DNA of 64,000 bases from NCBI RefSeq assembly GCF_021347895.1, contig NC_067118.1:37127755-37191754 (forward strand), given 5' to 3'. Under the pieces are notes generated by a model. It had not been told where the DNA came from and made no database searches. It saw nothing but the letters and a program-made list of their open reading frames with translations. The position numbers and the translations under genes were made by a program. Positions 13,235 to 25,300 of this stretch are shown here, piece by piece; the stretch's first letter is position 1, and the number at the start of each line of letters is the position of its first letter. The stretch is from Acanthochromis polyacanthus. Lineage: Eukaryota > Chordata > Actinopteri > Pomacentridae.

Positions 13235-13530
13235 GCGCGCGATATCGAGGCTGTTGTTGCGCGTCGAGGAAATCAGATACAGTCGCGTGGCCCGATCGGC
13301 ATCCTCGCGTAAAAAGCAGCATTTATCTAACGATTTATTGGACGCAGCCGATAACAGATGGTTGAATATAGGAAGCGTTGGGGCGTCGAAAGGGGGGCAT
13401 CTGTTGCTTGGAAGCTCACGCGTCACTCGCCTCATCGTGCGGAAAACGGTATTCGTGCACCTCTCCAACGGTCCTCATCAAGTCCTGGTCAGCGCACTGG
13501 CCATGAAGGCATGTGGACACAGACAGGATG
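12930..13530. promoter_or_regulatory. CpG-rich block with CT tract, unassigned
   Basis: A sharp rise in CpG, with clusters such as GGCGCGCCGCGG, GCGCGCGATTGCGCA and TCGCGAGCCGCACG, in otherwise AT-rich DNA. A pure (CT)n tract at 13171-13231 interrupts it. It lies 1.7 kb upstream of the inferred neurod4 first exon. CpG islands usually mark promoters or developmental regulatory DNA. The minus reading frame here is an Arg-Glu repeat read from the CT tract, and I find no family match in any frame. Confidence 0.5.
13171..13231. repeat. (CT)n microsatellite
   Basis: Uninterrupted CT dinucleotide tract of about 61 bases inside the CpG-rich block. Confidence 0.97.
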
Positions 13531-16500
13531 AGCCCTGTCCGTTGTTTGTGTGTGTGGGTGACTAATATGATGCCCCCAAAGCTCTCCCAGGTACATGCAC
13601 TCCCACCCCACGAGCAGATCCACTCCCCCTTCTGTCCCATGAGTGTGAGCCTGGCCTCACCACACCTGCAGCCTGCGTGGGGAATTGGAGCCTGGCAGTC
13701 TCCCACAATCACCATGGGTTTCCCAAATGACCGAGTGACTAACGGAAAGGGAATTGCCCTGCTCTCATTTAGGCAGTAACATAGATAGGCAACCTTCTGG
13801 AAGAGGTCTTGGTGAACACATCTGCGCTGAACCAACTTTTGCTGAGATCAACCCAAAAATATTTCTGTTTGAGCAAAGTTACACAGTCTGTTAGTGACTT
13901 GATTCCCCCCCCCCCCCCAAGAACAAGCGTAAATGGGAAAATGTGTTGTATAAAAGTTGTTAGTGTGATTCAGCTTGTGTTGAAGAATAGATGACCCAAT
14001 CTGTCTAAAAGACACGTCTGTTCAAAGATATGACCAAAAAAGTACCAGTCTTACATCCTCTCTTTAAGTGCTGTTGTTGCTGTTGATGGGGGTAACCACT
14101 CGCCTCACAAAAAACACTGCCACAAGTGAGTTGTCTAGCGCTCTTGTCCCCTGGGACTCGGAGTGGAATGGGAGGGATTCGTGCACTGTGCTGACAGATG
14201 GGTCCTTGTTCCTGTCTTTTTCTTCATCTCTATCTCCCTCTCCCTCTTTTGCTGCAGCACAGACACACTCACACACACACCAAGACTGCACGAATACAAT
14301 AGGAATTAAAGCTCTACACACATGCTCCCTGGTCCGCTCCTGAAAGCTGAGCCCCTTGTAGTGATCATAAAAGATGGAGGGAGCTTGGATTTGCGAGAGA
14401 GCTTGGCGTGCTAAGGAGTGGAGGGGGGTGATGTGGCTCAGGGTGGTGAGGGTACACAGATAAAACTGTATTGTTGCCAACTAGAAATACAAGTTTGGCA
14501 CCGTGCAGAATGTGCATTTACTTGAATGTATTTTAATGTCTTATCTCTAATGCTTTTGATCTTTTTTTTTTTTTTTTTTAGCAAATACTTCCCATGCATA
14601 TGCACTTCATCTGTTTGGAAGTTATGTTTTTGCTGCGCTTTGTCATAATCATATGTGTGTGTTAAGAAGTCCCAGGGCTCACTTCTCTCCATTTGCTGTT
14701 CATTGAGGCTGAATATGGTTGCATACACAGTAGGCTTTCCTGAGGGAGGGACTGACAGACCTACTGTCTTACACACACCACACACACACATGCCACACAC
14801 ACACCACACATGGTCATAGCAGAGTATGACCTTTTAACCTCAAATCTTTTAATGAAACATGACTCTTTGCCATTTGCTCAATTTTCTATCAGCGTATAAG
14901 AAGATCGTTTCCACAACTCAAAACTCTTCTTCTCTAAATCAAACCATATTATAAACGTAGACTGATGTGTAAATGGAAGCAGAACAGCCCACTCAGGATA
15001 CATTACACCACATGATGGCTTTAGACTCAAGGTGTGTGTCTAAGTCAGTGCCCTACAAACAAGTGGACTGTTATCTTTATCTGCTTGTGTGAGAATATAA
15101 TCCCTTGTTTGACTTCACGCCACCATATTTTCTGTGTGGGGTAGTGGTTTGTCGTATCCATAAAACTATGATGTCAACAACTAAAGAGTCAGCCGAATCG
15201 CAAAGTGAATGTTGATAAGATCTAGCAGCATTTCGTCTCGGCAATACGAGCAGATTGTCCGCAGCTTATTCCTCTTCCTTTGGGCTAATGGATTTGGAAA
15301 ACATTCCAATCGAGCAGAAATGTGGCTACAGAATGGGAATCAGGCCTGAGGGCAATTCTCACTAAGTGGGGAGAGAGCCATTAAACAAAGGTGCCTGTGG
15401 TTTCATATTCAGGATACTTTACAACCTCCGTCCCAGGACATCAACAGTGTTTTTGGGTGTGCTGTTAGAGGGGGCAGAAGAGGGGGAGGAGGATCCATCT
15501 GCCATGCTGCCGGTCCTCGGGGAGATGGGCATATCCCAGGGGTGTTTTGGAGAGAGAGGGTCTGAAAGGATTACACCCAACCACTAATCAAGGACGGTAA
15601 TCTGTGGGCCCCCGTACAAAATCCCCTCCGATCCAAACAACAATTTGGGATAGAAGATAAAATCTCAGCATACAGGGACAACTAACTGACACTGAACAAC
15701 CTGGCAAACACAAGGACAAGTACAGGTGATTATATTTCTTTTGATTGGGAGAATCAACTGCAAAGGTGTGATTGGCAAAGAGCCATAGTGTCTGTGATCA
15801 GGTGCAAGTGTCCCACAAGTGGCCTAGTCTGAATCCCAGTGTGACCATTATGCAAATACAGCAACTAGACAAGCAACATAAATTTGTCTAACGGATAGAA
15901 GCACTTTTAATCAAATCCAAAAGCAAAAAGCTTTTCTTAAATTGCATTTGGTGATCATGACCCAAAATAACAGAAATTTGGTCAATTTCTCCATTTCAAA
16001 AAATACGTTGAGTTTACAGCATTAGATTTTGTTTAATTTTTTTTTAAGAAACTGGGGTTTGTATATCCTTCAAGATGAACTTCTAACTGCTGGTTTGTCA
16101 TAAGGTGAGCCCTGCAGAGTAGTTGTCCCTCATCCTAATACTTTGTCACAGCAGGAAGCCACACAAGGTGCAGCTGCTGAGCCGTAGTCCTGGCAGGTTT
16201 CTCCATCCGGTGAAAGAATAGCAGGGAATCAAGTTGCCGCTACTTTCATGGTCCCCCATCAGTGTACCGTTTGATGTACCAGGTCTGGGTGGGGTTGTTG
16301 ATCTGCTAGTGGTGGGTTTAAAGCTCCACAGGACTATAGGAGAAGCTGCCTAATGATGGTGCCAGTCCTCCAGGGCATAGGGAACAGGAGCATCCTGGCC
16401 TGCACCTCCTCTACCTCCTGCAGAATACCCACTGGCTAGGCAGCCTCTAAGCTCCCTATCCCCATAGCCTCATTGTTTAGTGGGCCCGGCACTGTCAATA

Positions 16501-17737
16501 TTAAGCCTCACTAATGTGATCTAGAGGCAGCTGGAGCAGCCCCGATTATTACCATGACACAGCCGACAGAGGGGTGTAATATCATTAAAAATAAATCAGG
16601 TGGTTTGGAGATTTGCTGTAGCAGGGGGGACTTTGAATGGCATTAGGTGGGAGAACTGCCATAATTTCATTAGTCAGTTGAGGAACCTCAGTGAATCTGT
16701 TGAAACGTTTCCTTTAAGTTGGAGTAACTGAATTTGCTTTCACAACACTCCATGCAAAGAGGAAGACAGAGGAATTAACCATGGTACATTTTTCAATTAA
16801 GTGTCTTATAATTTAGAAAATTAATTTCAGTCATGCATGCAGATAACTGGATATCATGATAAGGCTATATATCAGTTTCTTAATCACATCATATACTACT
16901 GTAGTCTTGATAACCTGATTCAAAGAAGACTGGCATTTCTGAAGTTATTATTAGCCTCTTGCGGTGGATTATTGTTGGAAATGATGAGGAAAACGTGAGG
17001 CCCTGGTAATCTTCTTAAACTGTTTGACACTGCTGTCTGCTCGGCAGACTCATCAGCAATCAGCTGGCTGCTGAATAGACTGACAGAATCTATTAACATT
17101 TCAAAAAGATTAAGAAGAAACAACTATTTTAAATTCTTCCCTTTATTGTTTGATCAAAATCTGCCAAAATATTTCTTATTTTATACATAGTTGGCTTGAT
17201 CACTTTGTTGTTGGCGTGTTTTTTCTCTCGTTTTGCATGTTCGATCCGCTATTAAAGCACCAGCAGTGCCGTTGGTCTCGCAGCGAGGGTCTTACGTTTC
17301 TATTGTTTTGACGCACAAGACGCATAAACGGCGATTTCAAGGCCCATTGGGCGCGCGATGGATTGTGCCCGAAATCTGCAGACGAGCGGAGCGCAAAGAT
17401 TATTGGATGAGCGGGTGGGGTGACGCCAGAAGTTGTAAATCTGTCTTCCGATTGTGCGCAATGACACTGAATAATTTAACATTAAACAAATATCACTCCT
17501 AAAGTCCGATAAATAGATAGATAGAAAGAAATTTGTCTTGAAATTGAAATCTGTCTTCTGTATCAAAATGTGCTGCTTTTGTTTGATCTGTAGTTCAATT
17601 AACTGAACGTTTTGAGTTTTTTTGTATTCATTTGAGGGGAAAAGCTGGATGAAGTGGTATGTCAAGCCTCGCAGTTGTTGTGCAACAGTGACACCTAGTG
17701 TTTCCCTTTAGCACAGCATGCAGTATAAACTAGATGT
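13531..17737. other. Intergenic, no gene seen
   Basis: No exon I can support. It contains a C run at 13906-13918, a T run near 14562-14579 and CA-rich patches (14265-14280, 14770-14810). A short CpG-richer patch at 17230-17465 has no recognisable product. Confidence 0.5.
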
Positions 17738-18215
17738 CCTATAAAAAGTAATCATCCCCTTGGAATGTTTAACCTTTTACTGCTTTTCCAATTCTGAATT
17801 ATAGTCAGTTTATATCCAATCGAGAATTTATAGGTGGATTAAAAAAAGGGTTGCTCATCCACGATCCCTGCTTAACCTGACAGAACGTGAGCAGTTTCAT
17901 AAAGAAAAATGGGGTGAAATTGAAGTGCCTCGATGTGCAAGACTGATTAAGATCTGTCCACACAGGCTCAATGCTGTAATTGTGGCTAAAGGTGCATCTA
18001 CTAAATACTGACTTCAAGAGGGTGAGTGCTTATTCGGTGGCTTATTTTTGATATATAGTCAATATCACTTTGTAGAAATTAATTTCCACTATGACATTAG
18101 TCCTTATTTGTAAATTCTCATAGGGAAGCTTAACTAAATTGACAGTGATTCAGTGTTAAACAGCAATAAAAGGGTAAATCTTTCAAGAGGGGTGAATATT
18201 TTTCATTGGAACTGA
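17738..18215 (+). mobile_element. Tc1/mariner element, internally deleted
   Basis: In frame at 17877-18011 there are 44 codons and a stop. They match the C-terminus typical of Tc1-like transposases: LTEREQFHKEKWGEI, then PRCARLIKICPHRLNAVIVA and KGASTKY. Flanking sequences are imperfect inverted repeats: the left reads ATCATCCCCTTGGAATG and the right end is complementary (TTTCAAGAGGGGTGAAT). The catalytic DDE core is absent, so this is a dead deletion derivative. Its outer boundaries are approximate. Confidence 0.8.
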
Positions 18216-18249
18216 ATGCGTATTAAACAGTAGGGAAAGAAGTTGCTAC

Positions 18250-18700
18250 TTGATCTGCCTCTCTTCTTACTGTGAATCACCCATCACTTTGGAACAGGGA
18301 AAGTCTGGAATAATCAGACCACATAACCAGCCACATTTGGTCCTGGAAGATGCTGGTTCAACACTATGCTTCAAGTTTTAATAATGCATTGGATGGTTCT
18401 TAACCTGATTTTAGTAGTTTCAGAAATCTCCTTGTTTCTTTGCTTGATTCAGGCCAATAATTTGACCCTTCTGAGACAGATTAACATCCTTTCCATGACC
18501 ACAAGATATGTCTTCCAACATTTAAGAAATGAGAAGCTCCTCACTGCATCAGCTAGAGTTAAATAAGTTGTTGTAGCTGAAACATATTTATCACTGCAGT
18601 AATTGTCCAATGGAAGGCTCTTGAAAGGTGGAGACTTTTCTTTGGCCAGTTAATGTATCTACATGATGGACTATTAATGAGAGACAATATTAGTTATTCA
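18250..18700. repeat. Probable interspersed repeat remnant
   Basis: Phrases such as GGAATAATCAGACCACATAA and CCTTCTGAGACAGATTAACA are ones I associate with a DNA-transposon-derived repeat found across teleosts. No coding capacity and no clear termini. The identification rests on memory only. Confidence 0.35.
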
Positions 18701-18788
18701 TGATCTAATACTAAAATGATAGAATAGAAGAAGTTTGATAACATCTGTGTGACGTGCCACAGAAACCCTCTCATTGCTGCCATTTTCT

Positions 18789-18791
<3 letters not shown>

Positions 18792-18880
<89 letters not shown>
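18792..18880. repeat. (CA)n microsatellite
   Basis: About 89 bases of CA repeat with one G interruption near the end, 325 bases upstream of the myl6 long-form start codon. Confidence 0.97.
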
Positions 18881-19204
18881 TGACCCAAATAAAGCATGTG
18901 CAGGGAGTCAGCAGAGCCTGGTTATTTCTATATCTGTCCTCTTTTCATTCAGCACTCCAGCTTTCATCTTGACTACTCCCACGATTTGCTTCACAAATTC
19001 ACTCACAACTCCATACATCCACCTCTGCCTCATGCACCTGCCGGTCCCTGAGCATCATCAGCATCATAAACCTGCCCTCCTCCTCTTTTTCCTGCACACG
19101 ATACCAATAACCAGCACACATTCCTTCATAGTTTCACATTTCCGTTCAGCAGCCAGCCTGTGCAGAGGTGTGACGAAGTGTTTAGGTTGTTCAGGACATT
19201 AGGA

Positions 19205-19372
19205 ATGGCTCCCAAAAGAGAACCCTCAATTAAAAAGTCTCCTTCACCAGTGGCCCAGCCCAGACTGGGTCCTCCTTACCCCTGCCTGCCTGCAGCTCCA
19301 AAACCGACTCCAGAGCAGAAACCCAGGATGCTGCGTCCTTCGGATTCACCGTTTGACCCAAGCACTTTGGAG
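19205..19372 (+). CDS. myl6: myl6 long-form first coding exon (MYL6B/A1-like N-terminus)
   Basis: This exon encodes 56 residues beginning [11 protein letters not shown], rich in Pro and Lys, and ends FDPSTLE at a phase-0 donor (GAG|GTAAGT). A1-type essential light chains (MYL1 LC1, MYL3, MYL6B) start MAPK/MPPK and carry such an extension, whose N-terminal Lys residues contact actin. FDPSTLE followed by [10 protein letters not shown] from the exon at 23519 mirrors MYL6B, where VDLSKVV precedes IEFNKDQLEE. The Met has G at -3 and G at +4. An in-frame Met 15 codons earlier is disfavoured because MAPK is the family start. Its own promoter must lie upstream of 19205; I see no clear core element. 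Confidence 0.82.
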
Positions 19373-22300
19373 GTAAGTGGCTTAACTGCAGTATATGTTT
19401 GTATGAAAAACATTATGTGGTGCATTCATAAATTCTGACCATATTTAGAGATAATTAGTCATATCTATCCAGTCTTATTTTATGTCTAACATATCACTTG
19501 TTACTCTTAGACAACAGAGAAAGATGATTTGTAACGTAGCTCTCTCTATTTATGGAAATAACTAAACAGATCAAATTGTCAGGATCAGTCTGAAAGTGAA
19601 TCTAAGCTAAGCAGAGAAATGGGGCACTGAGGATACAGCTGGATGTCAGTGAGTGGCCTCCTTAGGGAGAGAGAGGCTGCTTCCTGCCATGCTATGTGCT
19701 GTTTCTTTCATTGGTATCTAACAAATTAATTGCCTGCTCCTTGAGACCGGCACACTAGTGATTTTTACCAGACATAAATCAACACAACTAAAACTCCAAT
19801 TTAAAACTCAAAGTGAGCAAATTTTTATATTTCACTAGAATAGAAATGTCAAGGTTTTACTTGCCCCCATATTTCAAAAACGTTTAAGTGCTTGCAAATA
19901 CTATTGTCATATGAATTTGCAGATTTACTACAATATTCTCTGTCTTGCCAATTCCAAATGCTAGTTTCTTACCTCACACAAACAAAATGTTTATTTCAAT
20001 AAGGCCTTGAGCTTAGAGCATGAGGTCATTTAAAAGCTACCATTTGTTCGTCCTACAAATTCTAGACTGAGTTGTTTACAGTATTCTCTATCAACTATTT
20101 TTGTGCAATAGCATATCACAGCTAATTCAATGCAGAGGTTGCAAAGAAATGTCTAAGTAAAAAAAAAAGAGCCAACATTACTATTAGTTATTTGATATAT
20201 TTTGGATTTATAATACTTTTGTGTCCTCTTAATTTTCCTCCCACTTCATCAAACCTTTGAATAACTACATATCACATCATAGGAAATGTAAAATACCAGC
20301 AAAGATTGGAATTCAGTAAACCAAGTTCAGCACTATGGAAATTCAAAAACCTCATTAGTCCAAACCATCACAATGTTATCAAATCAAATGTAAGAATATA
20401 ATGTGGGCTGAAGAATACTGACATCTCAAATTAACGATGCCCCACATTACAGTTTGCAATAATCTGTCTTAGTCTGGTTGTTGCCTATGCTTTGCTGCCA
20501 TCCTCGTGTGCTTTGCTGCATCTACTGCATGGTTCCATGGAGTGAGACTGTCCCATTTAGCCTGTGAGGATATGTGGGCCATGGTAAGACACCCTCTTCT
20601 GCTCACAGTGGGATTACAGACATGACAGTAGGCCAGACCTCCTTCTGGGCAAAGACATTACTTTGGCCGGGCTCTAAAGAGACGTGGCATCAGTCCCTGA
20701 TCTCGCTGGCCTCAAAGTAATCCATCATTCCTGCATGGCCAGACAGCCACCTCCTTAATGCAAAGCCCTAGCACATTCACTCAGTGCAATCATGCATTCA
20801 TTTTGGGGTCAAAATCACCAAAATCAGACATACACTACAAAGAGACAAAAATCCTTTGAAGCGTCTTAAAATGAATCTGTCAGAACGCGCATCCTTAAGA
20901 AAGAGTGCACCGAGTCACGGACTACACCGGTAATGGCAGTCTGCTTAAAGTAACTTACATTACAATAACAAAATGTAATGCGTATACAATACTTTAAATG
21001 CTATGTAAACTAAAATATGATGGCAAATTTTGGTAATTTGAAAAGGAAAGTAAAATAAAAGTAGCATGTCTTCTAAAATTCTGAAAAAGTCAGTTCTCGG
21101 TCTGTGTGTAGGATTCAATGTTTCCATACCTCATTTGTGTGAGCTCAATAATAAACAAAAACAATAGGTTAATGGCACAAAACAATGCTTGAGGGTACAC
21201 ATCTTAAACTCAGATTTGAGCTGAGCACAGAAAAAAAATTCCTTCTTCTGCAGACAAAATGTGAAACAATCATCTCTTAAAGTTCGAACACATTATTCTA
21301 CACAATGTGAGGTCTGCATGTGCGATAGATTTCCTCCTGCTTTTAACAGCTTAAAAGTAACTTTAAACCATTTCTTCCTATAGAACATGTAGATCAATGA
21401 AGTTGTTGCCTCTTTCTCCACGTATCCCTCCTTCGCTCGCTGCAGCTCTAACACACCAGCTCAACTAGGACTTTGCTCAGACATTGTAAAATTACTCCAT
21501 GTGGCACAATGACAAACTGTAATGTTTTAGTGATTCAACCAAACATATCTGGACTGGAAACCAACTACAAAGAAAAATAATGAGATGGAAACCCCGACTC
21601 CACAAATTGACAGAATTAGTTCCCGTTGTTTATTTTATATGAAATGTGAATATGTGTATTCGAGACTGTCACTGTCTTACACCATTTAAAAAAAAAAAAA
21701 AACAGTGTATGGACATGTTAATTGGGTAAAAATCTTGATTTTCACAGGAGTAGTCTTTAACCCTCTGAACTCAAAAACCTGCTGGTGTATTCAAAAGACA
21801 TGTTGTCTTTTTGGAAATAAAATGTCAAAATCACACCATTTATCAACCAAAAACTGTAAAACCAAAAATAATAGTTTATCCTTTTCACTTAATTGTCTGT
21901 GGCATGCTGTTCCGTCAAGAAACTTAAGCAAATCGAAGGTTAAAATTGCGATATTACATCAAAATAATTTTGTTCTTAATTTGCAAAAATGTCTCTTTTA
22001 TAAAGTTGCCAAAAATAAGATTCAGACCATGAACTTATTAGTGACTCAACTGCAACCAAAGAAATTTGGCAAAAATTCAGGAACTTTTCAGCTGAACTGC
22101 AACTGAGCCAATAGGAGACAAATATGTAAAAAAAAAAAAAAAAAAGTTTCAAATATAAATAGTGAAATATCTACAGTGTGTAGAAGTCTTTTTTTCAGAA
22201 TTGGTAAACGTGGGTTCTTTAAATTGTTGGACATGTTGATTCCATTTTTTTCTTTTTTGTTAAAAAATAATCAAATCATTTAAAGTTACTTATGCCATTA

Positions 22301-25300
22301 TGGCTGTGTCCTACTGCACAATAGGCATATTTGAGATGCCTCTACTTCTAGACATGGTTGTGCTGTTTTCATAGAGGTGCAGGACTCCACCTTAGAAAGT
22401 TTATTTTGTTCATTCCTACTGCTACCAAGTGCCCACTTAAAGGGAATACAAAGAAAATGCCAATTTACTATGTGAACTGCTATGACATGGCATGTGTTGT
22501 TAATTGGCTCTATATAAACAAAGTCACCTATATAAAAATAAGTCACTCTTAGGCCTCCCCTCTTGCTCTACGTGGATTAAACTCAAATTTTTACCGCTAA
22601 AGTAATACTGACATTTCCATCTCAATCATAAAATGAATAGCGGAGAGGTTTTCAGGCATACAATCCAAGTATTGTATGTCACAAAACATACCTTGAGCTT
22701 TGTTTCTATATATGGAGTTGTGCCTACGCTTCTGCTGGGACGTCGGCTGTACGTGCTGTACGTTATGACGTAGGCTGCGAGGGTTTCCCCACCCTGCCTT
22801 CTGCTCGAGCCGTCACATTCTTCGGTCTGCCGTAACCTCGGACACACCTCAGCCAACACAACCATGGTGGGTTTTTTCGTTGCACTCGACTTAGCTAGTA
22901 TTACCACCGTTGTTGTGCAATCAAATCTGAGATTCAGTTTTTTCCAGAATATTGTTTAGCATTGCAAAAATGTTCAAATGAGCTGAGTGATCTGAATTGT
23001 CTCGGCGGACGCTAGCGGAAGTGTAACTTTTGATAAGCTAACGTTAGCTTGTACGATACATTAAGTTAACAATCGCACACTAATCTTATTTATGTCACCA
23101 AAGTATCTTCGTGTACATTGAACACTGCTGAATGTGTTATAGTTGGAGAATGTATGCTTGGAGTAAGTCTAACTGAAGGAAAATGTATCCAGGATCCATT
23201 GAAGTTAACCCAAGCTAGCCTTGCGCACCAAAAGGAACCATTTTCATGTAGCCTAATTTCTTTCTGAACAGTCTGACTTCTCAGAAGATCAAATCCTCGG
23301 TGAGTTTTGATTTTGTGTTGTGACATTACCTTTCTATCCCGCCTGTTTGGCATGCTTTCATTCTTGCTTCTCTCAGATGACACTTTGCCCCGTATCTTTC
23401 ACTATCTCTGCTCTATACTGGCCTGTCGCAGTAGTCGTAGTTTTAGGCTGTAGGGTTTCCTTCTTTGTTTCTTTACTGTTTCATCACTTTCCCACTTGCA
23501 ACTGCTTGTCCTTTCCAGATTGAGTTTAACCTGGATCAGATTCATGGTAAGTCAGTGAGAAGGGGCCGCCTTGCACAGAACTGTTGGCTATCTCGGAGTG
23601 TTTAGGGTGTGATCTGCATGTCGGTTTTGGAGCCAAACTTGTTGTAAATGTGAATGCGAGCCGCTTTGCATCGTTGTTTTAAAACGTCAAAATCAGTTAC
23701 ATTGTGCACATAACGTTATAATAATAGCTTTGATGTGTGTTGCAGTGTCTTTTGTATGTTTTCAGTTCGCAGTTTTAAGCCAAACATAGCCAAACCTCAC
23801 ATCTGTTCCCACAAGTCTCGTCCTGTTAGCCTGTAGGCATTCCTGGTTTTGTCAGTTTTCCATAAACTTTGCCTGTTATCTTCCCAGTAGCTCATCTCCA
23901 GTGTGACCATTTTTGGTGCTGGATAAAGCGATGGATGGTTTCTGTCCAGGGACTCGTTTGTTTAATCACCGCTGACATAATGGGCCATAGCTCGTCTCAC
24001 TCTCCTCCTACTTTCCTCCACTCCTCTAACACCAAATATGGTGCTGGAAAAAGTGCTCACAGGCCAGAAGGGAAGAGGCACATTCCTCAGAACAGGAAAA
24101 ACTCCACAACAGTGCCTGAGCTTTTTTTTTTTGGTGAATAGTTAGTCCCATAGCATTAGGAACAGACTGCCGCCTGGATATTGTGTAACCCACGTCCAGG
24201 TCTCCCTGATTGCTAGATCTGAGCTGAGCTTGTCTGTTGAGCGAAACGAGCATGGCCGCTGTTCGATCAAAACAATCTTGCTTATTGACACTTGGTAAAG
24301 CCCAGGTAAACTCCACATTAACAGCAAGGGAGAAAAAAGCTCAATACTTGTTAATACAAACGCTTCAGAAGGCTCGGGTACCTCGCAGGCTTATTGACTA
24401 TGCAACAGTAGTGTAAAATATTGATGTGTGAAGTTGGTGTCAGATGAAGCTTTGAATAGAAGAAAGAAAATGTTCCGAGCCACCTTCCAGACCATTCTGA
24501 ATGAGAGACTGTTGCTGAATCTGGTAAAACTAAGAACTAATACACTTGCCCCTGCTAACACACTAATCTTTTGGGTATTTATTTTTTACAACAACGACAA
24601 GTTATTACTAGTAGTGCTTGACTGACATCAACTTCAACTCAGAAAGATAGTTACATAACTATCATATGTTTGATATTTTTTTCAAATAATGTAAAATTGC
24701 CTAAAATTTTACAGGTTGCAGCTTGTCAAAACTGCTTTTCTACATCTTATGTCAGTGTCCTATGGGTTCTGTTCAACGTTTGGCAACATTAAATAAGCAT
24801 TAAGAACAACGGCAACTTTTGAGTGTCAAGTATGCATCCCTTACTGTTATCTAGAAGTTTAAAACCCATATAATAACTGTCATTGATTAATCCTGTGTTA
24901 AATAAAGTACTGCAAATGACTTTTTGAAGCATGTCAGTGTTTATGTTAGAGGAAGTTTAGATTTCAGTAATTTACTCTTTCATTTTTGTCTGTCTCTTAA
25001 AACAGTTCGATTTCCTGTGCTTTCACTCTAATTTGTAGAGCTTTATAAACATTTTTTCATGATATATCCTGTTTTCTTCTGGGACATGGACATTTATATA
25101 TAATCTAATGCATTTGCGGCACATTTCCCTATAATATGGACTTGCTTGATATATTTACAAACTAATTCTATAAACTTTGCACGCCTAAACTACAGCAGAG
25201 ATGACAGTATGGATTGTCTTAATGGTGAAGCTGTTGTTGAAGTGTAATAAAAAGATAAGGCTAGCAAGATTGCGACCATAAACGTATTTGCTGAATTGAG

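Noticed and set aside
12914..13468. 184-codon minus-strand reading frame
   Set aside because: Its centre is an Arg-Glu repeat read from the (CT)n tract, and the flanks match no family.
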